The position numbers and the translations under genes are program-made. Under the pieces are notes generated by a model. It ran no database searches. It was not told the origin of the DNA and saw nothing but the letters and a program-made list of their open reading frames with translations. A DNA stretch of 64,000 nt from JAJRXR01 sp041987545 (GTDB lineage: Bacteria; Planctomycetota; Phycisphaerae; Phycisphaerales; UBA1924): assembly GCA_041987545.1 (NCBI GenBank), contig JBHIWH010000006.1:124001-188000 (forward strand), written 5' to 3'. Each line of letters begins with the position of its first letter. Within the stretch, counting starts at the first letter, position 1. Shown here piece after piece: positions 25,693-34,476 of this stretch.

Positions 25693-26673
25693 ATGAGCGA
25701 CGTGACTTCCAATCCGCACCCGCCACTGGCGTTCTCCCTGCTTCGGCTGGCGAGGGTCCACCAGTGGAGCAAGAGCGTCTTCGTCTTCATCGGCCCGTTC
25801 TACGCCTACACCCAGGACGGGGTCGGGCTGGGGGTCGGGGAGCTGGTCTTCCGGACGGTCGTCGCGGCCGCCTGCTTCGCCCTGGCCTCCAGCGGGTGCT
25901 ACGTCTTCAACGACCTGATGGACGCCGCGGCGGACCGGGCCCACCCGAGGAAGCGTCGGCGTCCGATCGCCTCCGGGGCGGTCAGCCGCGGGCAGGCCCT
26001 GGTCTTCGGCGTGGTGCTGCTCCTGGCGGCCGGGGGGCTGCTGCTGCTCCTGCCCGCCCGGGCGGGCGCCTGGCTCGGGATCATCGTGGGGACGTACGTC
26101 GTGAGCGTGCAGCTCTACTCCCTGCGGCTCAAGCACATCGCGATCCTGGACGTGCTCATCCTGTCGCTGGGGTTCGTGCTGCGTGTGCTGGGCGGGTGCG
26201 CGGCGGTCTCGGTCACGCCCTCGACCTGGCTGCTCAACTCGACCTTGTTTCTCAGCATGTTCCTGGCCTTCGGCAAGCGTCTGGGCGAGCGTCGGAGCCT
26301 GGGCGACGAGGCCGCGGCGGCCCGGATGGTGCAGGGCGTCTACTCGGATCAGCTCCTGCGGATGGTGGTCGTCGTGACGGCGGTCGCGACGCTGCTGACC
26401 TACGCCGGGTACGTGCAGGCGCGGGACGAGGACTACCGCCTGAGCCTGCAGGCGGCGGCCGACGGGCCCGGGTTCGGGCTCAACCTGCTCTGGCTGACGA
26501 TCCTGCCCGCGGTCTACGCGCTGCTCCGGGCGATCACGCTGCTCGAGCGGGGGGAGCACGACGACCCGACGGAGCTGGCGATGCGGGACCCGCCGTTCCA
26601 GGCGGCGGCGCTGGTCTTCCTCGCGATCACGGCGGCGCTGGCGTTCTGGCAGCCGGTGATCGACACGGTGTGA
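25693..26673 (+). CDS. UbiA-family prenyl-phosphate transferase (decaprenyl-phosphate phosphoribosyltransferase-like)
   Basis: 326 residues, about nine membrane helices. The start VHQWSKSVFVFIGPFYA and the Asp-rich motif FNDLMDAAADRAHPRKRRRP, followed by IASG, match the DPPR-synthase branch of UbiA more than quinone or heme prenyltransferases. That branch attaches phosphoribose from PRPP to a polyprenyl phosphate, the first step to polyprenyl-phospho-arabinose or -ribose donors. A second Asp motif is weak. The epimerase partners known from mycobacteria are not in this window. The ATG at 25693 begins just before the conserved region. The methyltransferase and GT-C-like genes divergent from it would suit a lipid-linked pentose pathway. 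Confidence 0.88.
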   Translation: MSDVTSNPHPPLAFSLLRLARVHQWSKSVFVFIGPFYAYTQDGVGLGVGELVFRTVVAAACFALASSGCYVFNDLMDAAADRAHPRKRRRPIASGAVSRGQALVFGVVLLLAAGGLLLLLPARAGAWLGIIVGTYVVSVQLYSLRLKHIAILDVLILSLGFVLRVLGGCAAVSVTPSTWLLNSTLFLSMFLAFGKRLGERRSLGDEAAAARMVQGVYSDQLLRMVVVVTAVATLLTYAGYVQARDEDYRLSLQAAADGPGFGLNLLWLTILPAVYALLRAITLLERGEHDDPTELAMRDPPFQAAALVFLAITAALAFWQPVIDTV

Positions 26674-27024
26674 GCCTGAATATTCGGTCTTTGATTGGCT
26701 TGTGAGGGTGGCGGCCCCGCTCGGCGGCGTGTCGTGGGCCCGTGGTCGGCAGATTTCGGGCACATCGTGGGCATGCGGGGCGTTGAAGGGCCGATAGTCT
26801 GTGCATTCCGGCGGGCGTGAACACGGAAGGGCGTTCGTCGGTATGAGTGGACAACCGCTTGCCCGAGGGCGGGTTGTGGATGGCGGCGCCCGGTTGGGCG
26901 TCGGGCGGCAGGCCGCCGCCGACCGAATCACGAGATGTGGGACGGCGGGCGCCGTGCCCGGGCCGCGCAACTGATGCGCGGGGCCGGGGGCGGGCGACGC
27001 GAGAGACGAACAGGAGCGACATCG
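26674..27024. other. 351-bp intergenic region upstream of the metalloprotease
   Basis: No gene or RNA gene is recognised. It starts with an AT-richer stretch (AATATTCGGTCTTTGATTGG) after the UbiA stop. A short GGCGGC-AG-GCCGCC inverted repeat occurs near 26911. No convincing sigma-70 promoter pair was found, though this must hold the promoter of the downstream gene. A frame reading into the metalloprotease opens at 26935 but lacks a plausible signal peptide, so it is taken as leader. Confidence 0.5.
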
Positions 27025-30000
27025 ATGGCCGGACTGAGCGAGCACGCACGGAAGAACCCACTCTTGATCGCGGGCGTGGTGGGCACGCTCGTCGGGCTGG
27101 CGCCGACGGCGGCGGTCGCGGTCGAGCCGCCGGCCGACGAGACCACGACGCAGCCGGCCGATGGCAACGAGAACCTCGAGATCGACCTGGGCGCGATCCA
27201 GGCGATGATGGGCGGCTCGCGGCCGGCGCCCCAGAAGAAGCAGGACTTCAAGCCGTGGAAGGAAGTCTCCCAGGGCTTCACGCAGGTGAACGCCTCGGGC
27301 GACGGCGGGAGCTACTACGGCATCTGGGTGAACAAGAAAGAGCAGCAGATGCTCGCCGAGCTGCCCCGCGGCTTCGAGCGGCACAAGCAGTTCTTCGCGA
27401 TGACGGTCGCGGGCGGCGAGATCTTCGCCGGCCTCCAGGCGGGCGACATGTACGTCTACTGGAAGCGGTACGACGACAAGCTGGCGCTGATCGCGCCGCA
27501 GATCTCGGTACGTTCGACGGGCGACCAGGAGTCCAAGGACTCGGTGGACATGATCTTCACCGACCGTGTGGTCCTGAGCGTGCCGATCGTGGCGATGGGC
27601 CCGAACGGGCAGCCGGTGATCGACATGGACGGGCTGCTGGTGGGCCAGGCGTCCAAGTTCTTCGGGGGCTCGGCCCGCGGGCTGCAGTCGGGGCTCTCGA
27701 CGATCGAGGAGGCGAAGGTCTTCCCCCAGAACATCGAGCTGGCGTTCAAGGCGCCCGTCTCGAACGGGGCGTTTAAGACGTTCCACTACTCGATCAGCCA
27801 GATCCGGGGGACGCCCGGGTACCGCCCGCGGGTGGCCGACGAGCGGGTCGGGTACTTCACGACCAGCTACCGGGACCTGGGCAAGCTGGAGCGCCACGAG
27901 GTGCCCGTCCGGTACATCAACCGGTGGAACCTGGAGAAGCGCGACGCCAAGCTGAAGAAGAGCCCGCCCAAGGAGCCCATCGTCTGGTACGTGGAGCACA
28001 CGGCGCCCGTGCGATACCGGCGGTACATCCGCGAGGGCATCGAGTACTGGAACAAGGCGTTCGAGAACGTCGGGATCGTGGACGCGGTCGAGGTCCGGTT
28101 CCAGGACAAGACGACCGGCGCGCACATGGACAAGGACCCGGAGGACGTCCGGTACAACTTCATCCGCTGGCTGAGCAACGACGTCTCGACGGCGATCGGC
28201 CCCAGCCGCGTCAACCCGATGACGGGCGAGATCCTGGACGCGGACGTGGTGCTGACCGACGGGTGGATGCGCGTCTACCAGTACTGGTGGAAGGAGCTGA
28301 TGCCGCAGCTGGCGACCGAGGGCTACAGCCCGCAGCTGCTGGCGTGGCTTGAGAAGAACCCGACGTGGGACCCGCGGGTGCGGATGGCGGACCCGGGCGA
28401 GCGTGAGGTGATGCTCGCCGAGCGGGCGCGGCGTGGCGTGCTGGCCTACGGCGGGCACCCGGCGGCGCAGGCGGACCCGACGCTGATCGGCGACGACGAG
28501 TACGACGGGCTGTACGGGCGGACGAGCCAGGTCGCGGGCACGTGCCACGCGGCCGGTGGCAAGGCGCTGGGCCTGGCCCAGATCCGGATGCACCTGGAGC
28601 TGGCGGCGTCGCTGGATGCCGAGAGGCTGAAGGCGGAGGCCGCGGCGGACGCGGCGGCGGACGCCGACCAGCCCGAGATCACGCCCGAGATGATCGAGAT
28701 GATCAAGAAGCAGCTGGAGCAGAACCCGGAGCTCAAGGCGATGATCCCGCCGGAGTACCGGGCGCTGCTCGAGGCCGAGATGGCCGAGCCCGAGGAGCCC
28801 GAGGAGGAGGGCGACGGGGAGGCCGAGGCCGAGGACGAGACGTCCGACGAGGACGTGGTGGCCGAGGACACGATCGACGGGCTGCCCGAGTCGTTCATCG
28901 GGCCGATGCTCGCGGAGCTGGTGGCGCACGAGGTCGGGCACTGCCTGGGCCTGCGTCACAACTTCAAGGGCTCGAGCCGCTACTCGCTCGACGAGATCAA
29001 CTCCGAGGACATGAAGGGCAAGAAGCCCTGGTCCACGACGGTGATGGACTACAACCCGGTGAACATCCGCGTCGCGGACTACGGCGACGTGCAGGGCGAC
29101 TGGGCCGTCATCGACATCGGCCCCTACGACATGTGGGCGATCGAGTACGGGTACACGCTCGACAAGCCCGAGAAGGTGCTCGAGCGGGTCGCGGACCCGG
29201 ACCTGCAGTACGGCACGGATGAGGACACGTGGGGCCCGGACCCGCTGGCGCGTCGCTACGACATGTCCGCCGACCCGCTCGACTACGCCAAGAACCAGAT
29301 GGCGCTGGCCCGGACGCACCGGGGGCAGCTGCTCGACAAGTTCGTCAAGGACGGCGAGAGCTGGAGCCGCGCACGCCGCGGGTACCTGATCACGCTCAGC
29401 CAGCAGACGCAGGCGCTGAGCATGATGTCCAACTGGGTGGGCGGCGCGCACGTCTACCGCGACAAGAAGGGCGACCCGGACGGGCGTCCCCCGATCGACG
29501 TGGTCGGTGTCGAGACGCAGCGCGAGGCGCTGGACTTCGTCATCGAGAACGCGTTCTACGACGACGCGTTCGGCGTCACGCCCGAGCTGCTCAACCACAT
29601 GACCGTGGACAAGTGGTGGGACGACGACGGCTGGGCCGCGATCTTCGAGGACCCGACCTTCCGAATCAACGACCGGATCCTGGCGATCCAGGCCTCGACG
29701 CTGACCAACCTGCTCAACCCCATGACCCTCGGTCGCGTGCTCGACAACGAGTCGTTCATCCCGAGCGACGAGGACGCGGTGACGCTGCCCGAGGTCATGA
29801 ACAAGGTGACGACGGCGGCGTGGGATGAGATCGACGGGTCCTCCACCAAGCGGTACACGAACCGCAACCCGATGATCTCCTCGCTGCGGCGCAACCTGCA
29901 GCGCGAGCACCTGCAGCGGCTGATCGACCTGTCGATGCAGTCGGACGGGTACGTCGCGGCCCAGAAGCCGATCGCGACGCTCGCGACCTCCAAGCTCCGC

Positions 30001-30195
30001 GAGCTGCAGCGGAAGATCGACGCGACGCTCGACGGCGGGGCCCAGCGTCTCGACGACTACACCCGGGCGCACCTCGAGGAGTCCAGCGTCCGAATCGCCA
30101 AGGCCCTCGATGCCCAGTACATCTACAACCTGCCCGAGATGCCCAACCTGAGCGGGCTGCAGCTGCTCATCGGGCGCGACGGCGGCGAGGACTGA
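27025..30195 (+). CDS. Secreted zinc-dependent metalloprotease (DUF5117/DUF4953 type)
   Basis: 1056 residues. A hydrophobic export segment at 12-34 (PLLIAGVVGTLVGLAPTAAV) precedes an N-domain, then the catalytic part with the exact metzincin motif H635-E-V-G-H639-C-L-G-L-R-H645 and a Met-turn candidate M674 (TTVMDY). The layout and the WYVEHTAPVRYRRYIREGIE stretch match large bacterial DUF5117/DUF4953 metalloproteases. A Glu/Asp-rich, mostly disordered insert (about 525-625) lies just before the zinc motif. It should hydrolyse proteins in the periplasm or outside. The ATG at 27025 is chosen because the upstream frame is Arg-rich. An intrinsic terminator follows at 30230. Substrates are unknown. 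Confidence 0.9.
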   Translation: MAGLSEHARKNPLLIAGVVGTLVGLAPTAAVAVEPPADETTTQPADGNENLEIDLGAIQAMMGGSRPAPQKKQDFKPWKEVSQGFTQVNASGDGGSYYGIWVNKKEQQMLAELPRGFERHKQFFAMTVAGGEIFAGLQAGDMYVYWKRYDDKLALIAPQISVRSTGDQESKDSVDMIFTDRVVLSVPIVAMGPNGQPVIDMDGLLVGQASKFFGGSARGLQSGLSTIEEAKVFPQNIELAFKAPVSNGAFKTFHYSISQIRGTPGYRPRVADERVGYFTTSYRDLGKLERHEVPVRYINRWNLEKRDAKLKKSPPKEPIVWYVEHTAPVRYRRYIREGIEYWNKAFENVGIVDAVEVRFQDKTTGAHMDKDPEDVRYNFIRWLSNDVSTAIGPSRVNPMTGEILDADVVLTDGWMRVYQYWWKELMPQLATEGYSPQLLAWLEKNPTWDPRVRMADPGEREVMLAERARRGVLAYGGHPAAQADPTLIGDDEYDGLYGRTSQVAGTCHAAGGKALGLAQIRMHLELAASLDAERLKAEAAADAAADADQPEITPEMIEMIKKQLEQNPELKAMIPPEYRALLEAEMAEPEEPEEEGDGEAEAEDETSDEDVVAEDTIDGLPESFIGPMLAELVAHEVGHCLGLRHNFKGSSRYSLDEINSEDMKGKKPWSTTVMDYNPVNIRVADYGDVQGDWAVIDIGPYDMWAIEYGYTLDKPEKVLERVADPDLQYGTDEDTWGPDPLARRYDMSADPLDYAKNQMALARTHRGQLLDKFVKDGESWSRARRGYLITLSQQTQALSMMSNWVGGAHVYRDKKGDPDGRPPIDVVGVETQREALDFVIENAFYDDAFGVTPELLNHMTVDKWWDDDGWAAIFEDPTFRINDRILAIQASTLTNLLNPMTLGRVLDNESFIPSDEDAVTLPEVMNKVTTAAWDEIDGSSTKRYTNRNPMISSLRRNLQREHLQRLIDLSMQSDGYVAAQKPIATLATSKLRELQRKIDATLDGGAQRLDDYTRAHLEESSVRIAKALDAQYIYNLPEMPNLSGLQLLIGRDGGED

Positions 30196-30229
30196 GCCGC
30201 CGCCGCCTCGGCGTGATCTGATCCCCCTT

Positions 30230-30257
30230 CGGGCGGGCCTCCGGGCCCGCCCGTTTT
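30230..30257 (+). terminator. Intrinsic terminator after the metalloprotease
   Basis: A perfect 10-bp stem (arms 30230-30239 and 30244-30253, loop TCCG) is followed at once by TTTT. It begins 34 bp after the metalloprotease stop and lies 24 bp before the sulfotransferase ATG, so it separates the two genes. Confidence 0.8.
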
Positions 30258-30281
30258 CGTGCGCGGCGGTAGCATCGGGGC

Positions 30282-31079
30282 ATGACCGACGCCGCGGGCG
30301 ACAGACCGACGATCCGGGTGCTCAGCCACCTGGCCCGCTCGGGCGGGACGATGATCTCGCGCTGCCTGGGCTCGATGAAGGGCGTCGCGCTGCTCTCGGA
30401 GGTGCACCCCCGGGCGCTGCAGGTCACGAGGCCCGCCAGGCAGGCGCGCGAGTGGCTCGGGCTGATCTCCAGCCAAGAGCAGGCCCGGTTCGAGAGGCCC
30501 GGGGCGCCGTTCCTGGAGTTCGTCTCGCTCGTTGAGGAGCGGGCCCGCCAGCGCGGCAAGACATTGGTCCTGCGGGACTGGTCCCACATCGACTACATCG
30601 GTTCGCCCTACGCGGCGCCCACGGGGCGGCCCGGGCTGGCCGCGGCGCTCGCGCCGGCCTTCGACGCGGTCCGCACCGCGAGCGTGCGGCACCCCCTGGA
30701 CCAGTGGCTGAGCCTCAACGACCTGGACGTCATCCGGGGCAACGTGACCGAGGAGGCGTACCTGAAGGGCGCCCGTCACTTTGGCGAAGAGGCGGCCCGC
30801 CTCGGGTTCGTCCGCTTCGAAGATCTGACGCGAGACCCGGACGCGACGCTGCGGACGCTGTGCGAGCGGCTGGGCATCGAGTTCGATCCGGGGTACAGGT
30901 CGAGCTGGTTCGCGTTCGAGAGGGTGACGGGGGACCGGAAGGAGTTCTCCAGCCGCGGCAGCGGGCGGCGGGAGATCAGGCCCCTGGCCAGGCGCGAGGC
31001 GGACCCGGCGCTGGTCGAGCGGTTCCGGGCCAGCGCCGATTACGTCGCGGCGTGCGAGAGCCTCGGGTACGAGCCCTAA
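30282..31079 (+). CDS. Sulfotransferase family protein
   Basis: 265 residues. The N-terminal LSHLARSGGTMISRCLGSM has the Ser/Gly-rich loop that binds the 5'-phosphosulfate of PAPS. ASVRHPLDQWLSLNDL supplies the 3'-phosphate binding Arg and Ser, and LGFVRFEDLTRDPDATLRTL is a conserved late motif in the fold. It would move sulfate from PAPS to a hydroxyl or amine on a glycan or small molecule. The Arg-Ser-Gly-Gly form of the loop differs from the YPKSGNTW form of its two neighbours, so the substrate probably differs. It is convergent with the next sulfotransferase, overlapping 4 bp. A terminator just upstream means it needs its own promoter, not identified. Confidence 0.85.
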   Translation: MTDAAGDRPTIRVLSHLARSGGTMISRCLGSMKGVALLSEVHPRALQVTRPARQAREWLGLISSQEQARFERPGAPFLEFVSLVEERARQRGKTLVLRDWSHIDYIGSPYAAPTGRPGLAAALAPAFDAVRTASVRHPLDQWLSLNDLDVIRGNVTEEAYLKGARHFGEEAARLGFVRFEDLTRDPDATLRTLCERLGIEFDPGYRSSWFAFERVTGDRKEFSSRGSGRREIRPLARREADPALVERFRASADYVAACESLGYEP

Positions 31080-31846
31080 GCGCTGGATCTGGTCGCGTAG
31101 CCGTGGCGGGCGAGCGCATCGGCGAAGGCGGCGTCGAACGCGGCGTCCAGGCCCGGGGCGATGGCCTGGTCGAGCGAGCGGCCCGAGCGGCCTTCATTGA
31201 AGAACAGCGCGTCGGTCGAGTAGCCGGCCTCGCGGCGGCGGCGGACCTCGGCCTCGCGGAGGACGCCGAAGGCCGACGTCTCGACCGCTCGCTCGATCAG
31301 CGCGTCGGCGACCGGGCGCTCGAGGAAGTCGAGCACGCGGGCGAGCTGGGCCGCCGCGTCCTGCTCCAGGTCCTCGTAGCGGACGGTGAGCACGGGGAAC
31401 GAGGTCTCGCCGGTCCAGGACTCGACGTTGTCGGCCCAGGCGCCGACGGGCCCGGGCGCCCACTCGGGGTCCCCGCCGTTCTCGATGAACGCCCGGGCGT
31501 ACTGCTCGTCGGTCATGGCGCGGACGGCGGTGTCGGACTCGCCCCCGCCCTCGCGGTGCACGCGGTAGCTGAGGTTGCTCAGCAGCACGTCCCGCGGGTC
31601 GCGGACGACGTAGACGCCCTTGCTGGTGAACGCGCGCATCGGGTGGGCGTCGTTCATCTTCAGGTGGCTCTTGAGCAGATCGACGCGGCCCGGGGTCGGG
31701 CGCCAGGTCCTGGCGACGCGGAGCACGTAGGGGATGCGCTCGAGGAAGACGCTCAGGTCGTCGGCGGGCTCGTAGAGCGCGTTGTGGACGAGGAACAGCA
31801 CCCAGGTGTTGCCGCTCTTGGGATATGAGGCGATCCAGTCGATCAT
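31076..31846 (-). CDS. Sulfotransferase domain protein
   Basis: 256 residues. SYPKSGNTW at residues 7-15 is the classic PAPS 5'-phosphosulfate loop. VVRDPRDVLLSNLSY is the 3'-phosphate binding motif, LTVRYEDLEQD follows, and GRSGRSLDQAIAPGLD is the C-terminal RxGxxG-like region. It is closely related to the neighbour at 31871-32662, with 24 bp between the two. It sulfates a glycan, lipid or protein; the acceptor cannot be read from sequence. The stop codon overlaps that of the convergent plus-strand sulfotransferase gene. It lies last in a minus-strand run beginning with two OGT-like genes. Confidence 0.9.
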   Translation of the reverse strand: MIDWIASYPKSGNTWVLFLVHNALYEPADDLSVFLERIPYVLRVARTWRPTPGRVDLLKSHLKMNDAHPMRAFTSKGVYVVRDPRDVLLSNLSYRVHREGGGESDTAVRAMTDEQYARAFIENGGDPEWAPGPVGAWADNVESWTGETSFPVLTVRYEDLEQDAAAQLARVLDFLERPVADALIERAVETSAFGVLREAEVRRRREAGYSTDALFFNEGRSGRSLDQAIAPGLDAAFDAAFADALARHGYATRSSA

Positions 31847-31870
31847 GTGTGCGCGCCGCGGGCCGAGGAC

Positions 31871-32662
31871 TCAGCGGCGATCGTAGCCGTGGCGGGCGAG
31901 GGCCTGGCCCCAGGCGGTATCCATCGCGGCGTCGAGGCCGGGGGCGATCGCCTCGTCGAGCGACTGGCCCGATCGGCCCTTGTTCATGAAGAAGACGCCC
32001 TTGCGGGAGGTGCGTGTATCGCCCAGGAACAGGCCGTCCTTCTTCTTGGCGTCCGCCTTCTCTCGGATCTCGATGGCGCGGAGGCGGTCGAAGTCCGAGG
32101 CCTCGACGGCCCTGGCCAGGGCGTCGTCGGCGACGTCGAGGCCCAGGAACTCGACGGCCGATCGCATCGTCGCCGGCGTGTCCCGCTTGAGGTCCTCGTA
32201 CCGGATCGTCATGACGGGGAAGGCGTCGGCGCCGGCCCAGGAGTCGGCGTGCGAGGCCCAGGTTCCCATCTTCTGGCGGAGCCAGGTCGTGTCGCCCCCG
32301 GCGCGGATGAACTGCTCGGCGTAGGCGCGGTCGGACAGCTGCTCGGGCGTGACGCCGTTGAGGCGCCGGTAGTTGAGCGCGCTGAGCAGGACGTCCCGCG
32401 GATCACGGATGATGTGCAGGGCGCGGGCGGTCCGGTCGAGCATCGGGTGCGCGGCGTCGAGCTGGTAGTGGGTCTTGGCAAGGATCGTCCCGTCGTCGTC
32501 GGCGGTCTCCAGCGCGTCGCCCTTCATGCGGCGGTGGACGTCGGGGATGCGCCGGTTAACGTCGAGGGACTCGCGGGGCTCGCCGAAGAGGCAGTGGTGG
32601 AGGATGAAGCGGACCCAGGTGTTGCCGCTCTTGGGATACGAGGCGAGCCAGGCGATGGGCAT
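31871..32662 (-). CDS. Sulfotransferase domain protein
   Basis: 263 residues. SYPKSGNTWVRFILHHCL supplies the PAPS loop, IIRDPRDVLLSALNY the 3'-phosphate site, and RKGVFFMNKGRSGQSLDEAI the C-terminal motif. A Lys/Asp-rich insert (REKADAKKKDG) sits before that motif. It is a paralogue of the next gene downstream. It starts 9 bp after the stop of an OGT-like gene, so both are probably on one transcript from near 36252. A sulfate donor system (PAPS synthesis) is not in this window. Confidence 0.9.
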   Translation of the reverse strand: MPIAWLASYPKSGNTWVRFILHHCLFGEPRESLDVNRRIPDVHRRMKGDALETADDDGTILAKTHYQLDAAHPMLDRTARALHIIRDPRDVLLSALNYRRLNGVTPEQLSDRAYAEQFIRAGGDTTWLRQKMGTWASHADSWAGADAFPVMTIRYEDLKRDTPATMRSAVEFLGLDVADDALARAVEASDFDRLRAIEIREKADAKKKDGLFLGDTRTSRKGVFFMNKGRSGQSLDEAIAPGLDAAMDTAWGQALARHGYDRR

Positions 32663-32671
32663 GGCGGGCTC

Positions 32672-34459
32672 CTAGCGCTCCGGCGCGCACGCGTCGCGCC
32701 AGAGTGAGGTGTAGGCGTCCTCCAGAGCGCGGGCGAACGCGGGGGCGTCGCACAGGCGCGAGCGGGCCATGGTGGACCGAAGACCTTCGCGGACCGAGGC
32801 GAGGTGGTCGGGGTCGCCGACCAGCCTGATGGCCCTGGCGACGTAGTCGTCGGGCGAGTCGGCGATGAACCCGTCGAGGCCCAGGGCCGCGTTCAGGCTC
32901 ACGCCGACGCGGCCCGCGTGCATCACGCCCGCGAGGGTGAGCGTGGGCACGCCCATCCAGGCGGCCTCGCACGTGGTCGTCGTGCCGTGGTACGGGAACG
33001 TGTCTAGGGCCAGATCGATCCGGTCGTACACGGCCAGGTGTGCCGCGATCGACGGGACACGCGGGATCACCTCGACGCGTTCCTCGGCGACACCCCGCTC
33101 GGCGAGCATGGACAGGACTCGTGCGCGCAGCGCGGGCGTGTCGAAGCCCTTGTTCTTCAGGACGAGCCTCGCGTCCGGGATCGCGCTCATGATGGCGGCC
33201 CACATGTCCAGCGTCGGGGGCGAGAGCTTCTTGAGGTCGTTGAACGAGCCGAGCGTGGCGTGGCCGGCCGTGCGCATGGGCAGGGGGCTCGTCGCGTCCC
33301 CCTCGCCCGGGGCGCCGGGGGGCGGGGCGTAGCTCAGGAAGCAGTGGGGCAGGCGGACCAGCGACTCGGTCGCGAGGCGGTCGGCGCCGGGCGGGTCCGT
33401 CCGCTCGTCCACGAACCGCGCGTCGATACGCGTCAGGCCCGTTGTGTTCGGGTAACCCAGGTAGGTCCCCTGGACGGGCGCGGGCCTGAGCGCCATGACG
33501 CCGAGGCGGTGCCCCGAGAAATGCCCGGAGAGCTCGACGAGGACGTCGATGCGGTCCTTGCGGATGCGGTCGGCCAGCGCGACGTCGTCCAGGTCCGCCG
33601 CGTCACGCCAGAGGTCGGACAGCGACTGCAACCTTTCGGTCATGTCGTCCGGAGCGGCGGTGGTCGAGTAGCAGCAGGTCTCCACGCGGTCCCGGTCGTG
33701 AGCCTCCAGGATCGTCTGGAAGAAGTACGCGACCGAGTGGTGGCGCATGTCGCGTGAGAGGTAGCCGACGCGGAGGCGGCGGTCCGGGTCGGGGTCGGCC
33801 AGGCGGGGCGCGGGCGCGCGGACGGATCGCTCGAGCAGCTCGCCGAAGCGCTTGTGGGCCTGGAAGACCTGCTCGGGCGTGGCCCGGTGGTCGTAGTTGA
33901 GGGCCATCGCGAGTGTGTCCCAAGCGAGGACGTGCGTCGGGTCCAGCCGCGTCGCCTCGCGGAGGGCGTCGACGCCCAGCTCGGCCTCGCCGCGGTCCAG
34001 GTGCAGCAGGCCCAGGTTCACGCGGGACTCGGTGTGGTCCGGGCGGAGCTCGACGGCGCGGCGGGCGGCGGCGAGCGCGTCGTCCAGGCGCCCGGTGTTC
34101 TGCAGGCAGGCGCCCAGCGACATGTGCGCGTCGGCGAGGGCCGGGTCCATCTCGATCGCCCGCTCGAGGGCGGCGATCGCGTCCCCGGACTCGCCCCGCA
34201 GGTGGTGGAGCTTGCCGAGGGTCGCCAGCGCGTCGGCCCGGTCGGGGGCGGCCTTGGTGGCGCGCTGGGCGAAGTACAGGCCCTGGTCGTACTGGCGGAG
34301 CTGGGCGCACAGGAGCGCGCCCATGCGGTTGGCGTCCGCGTCGGCCGGGGACTTGCTCAGGTGGCGGCGGACCAGGGCCAGCGCCTGCTCGGGCTTGCCG
34401 GCCCGCTGCAGCTCGACCGCCTGCTGGAGTCTCGGGTTTGGGCCGGCGGGGGCGGTCAC
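32672..34459 (-). CDS. TPR / O-GlcNAc transferase-like glycosyltransferase (SPINDLY family, GT41)
   Basis: 595 residues. TPR motifs fill about 10-205 (for example LGKLHHLRGESGDAIAALER and AHMSLGACLQNTGRLDDAL). The GT41 part starts near LRVGYLSRDMRHHSVAYFF and includes GTYLGYPNTTGLTRIDARF, LDTFPYHGTTTTCEAAWMG and VPTLTL, the nucleotide-sugar half. OGT and SPINDLY enzymes glycosylate Ser/Thr of proteins with GlcNAc or fucose. The GTG at 34459 is the only start within reach, 17 bp after the paralogue's stop. It is the second of two tandem paralogues, followed by sulfotransferases. Acceptor proteins are unknown, and some bacterial members act on other targets. Confidence 0.92.
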   Translation of the reverse strand: MTAPAGPNPRLQQAVELQRAGKPEQALALVRRHLSKSPADADANRMGALLCAQLRQYDQGLYFAQRATKAAPDRADALATLGKLHHLRGESGDAIAALERAIEMDPALADAHMSLGACLQNTGRLDDALAAARRAVELRPDHTESRVNLGLLHLDRGEAELGVDALREATRLDPTHVLAWDTLAMALNYDHRATPEQVFQAHKRFGELLERSVRAPAPRLADPDPDRRLRVGYLSRDMRHHSVAYFFQTILEAHDRDRVETCCYSTTAAPDDMTERLQSLSDLWRDAADLDDVALADRIRKDRIDVLVELSGHFSGHRLGVMALRPAPVQGTYLGYPNTTGLTRIDARFVDERTDPPGADRLATESLVRLPHCFLSYAPPPGAPGEGDATSPLPMRTAGHATLGSFNDLKKLSPPTLDMWAAIMSAIPDARLVLKNKGFDTPALRARVLSMLAERGVAEERVEVIPRVPSIAAHLAVYDRIDLALDTFPYHGTTTTCEAAWMGVPTLTLAGVMHAGRVGVSLNAALGLDGFIADSPDDYVARAIRLVGDPDHLASVREGLRSTMARSRLCDAPAFARALEDAYTSLWRDACAPER

Positions 34460-34476
34460 GGCGGGATCGTACGGGC

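Noticed and set aside
26935..27024. Longer start for the metalloprotease (30 extra residues)
   Set aside because: The extra stretch is Arg/Gly-rich and would bury the export segment; the ATG at 27025 gives a normal signal.
25576..30072. A 1498-codon minus-strand frame opposite the UbiA and metalloprotease genes
   Set aside because: Same shadow effect; the plus-strand proteins carry catalytic motifs and this frame carries none.
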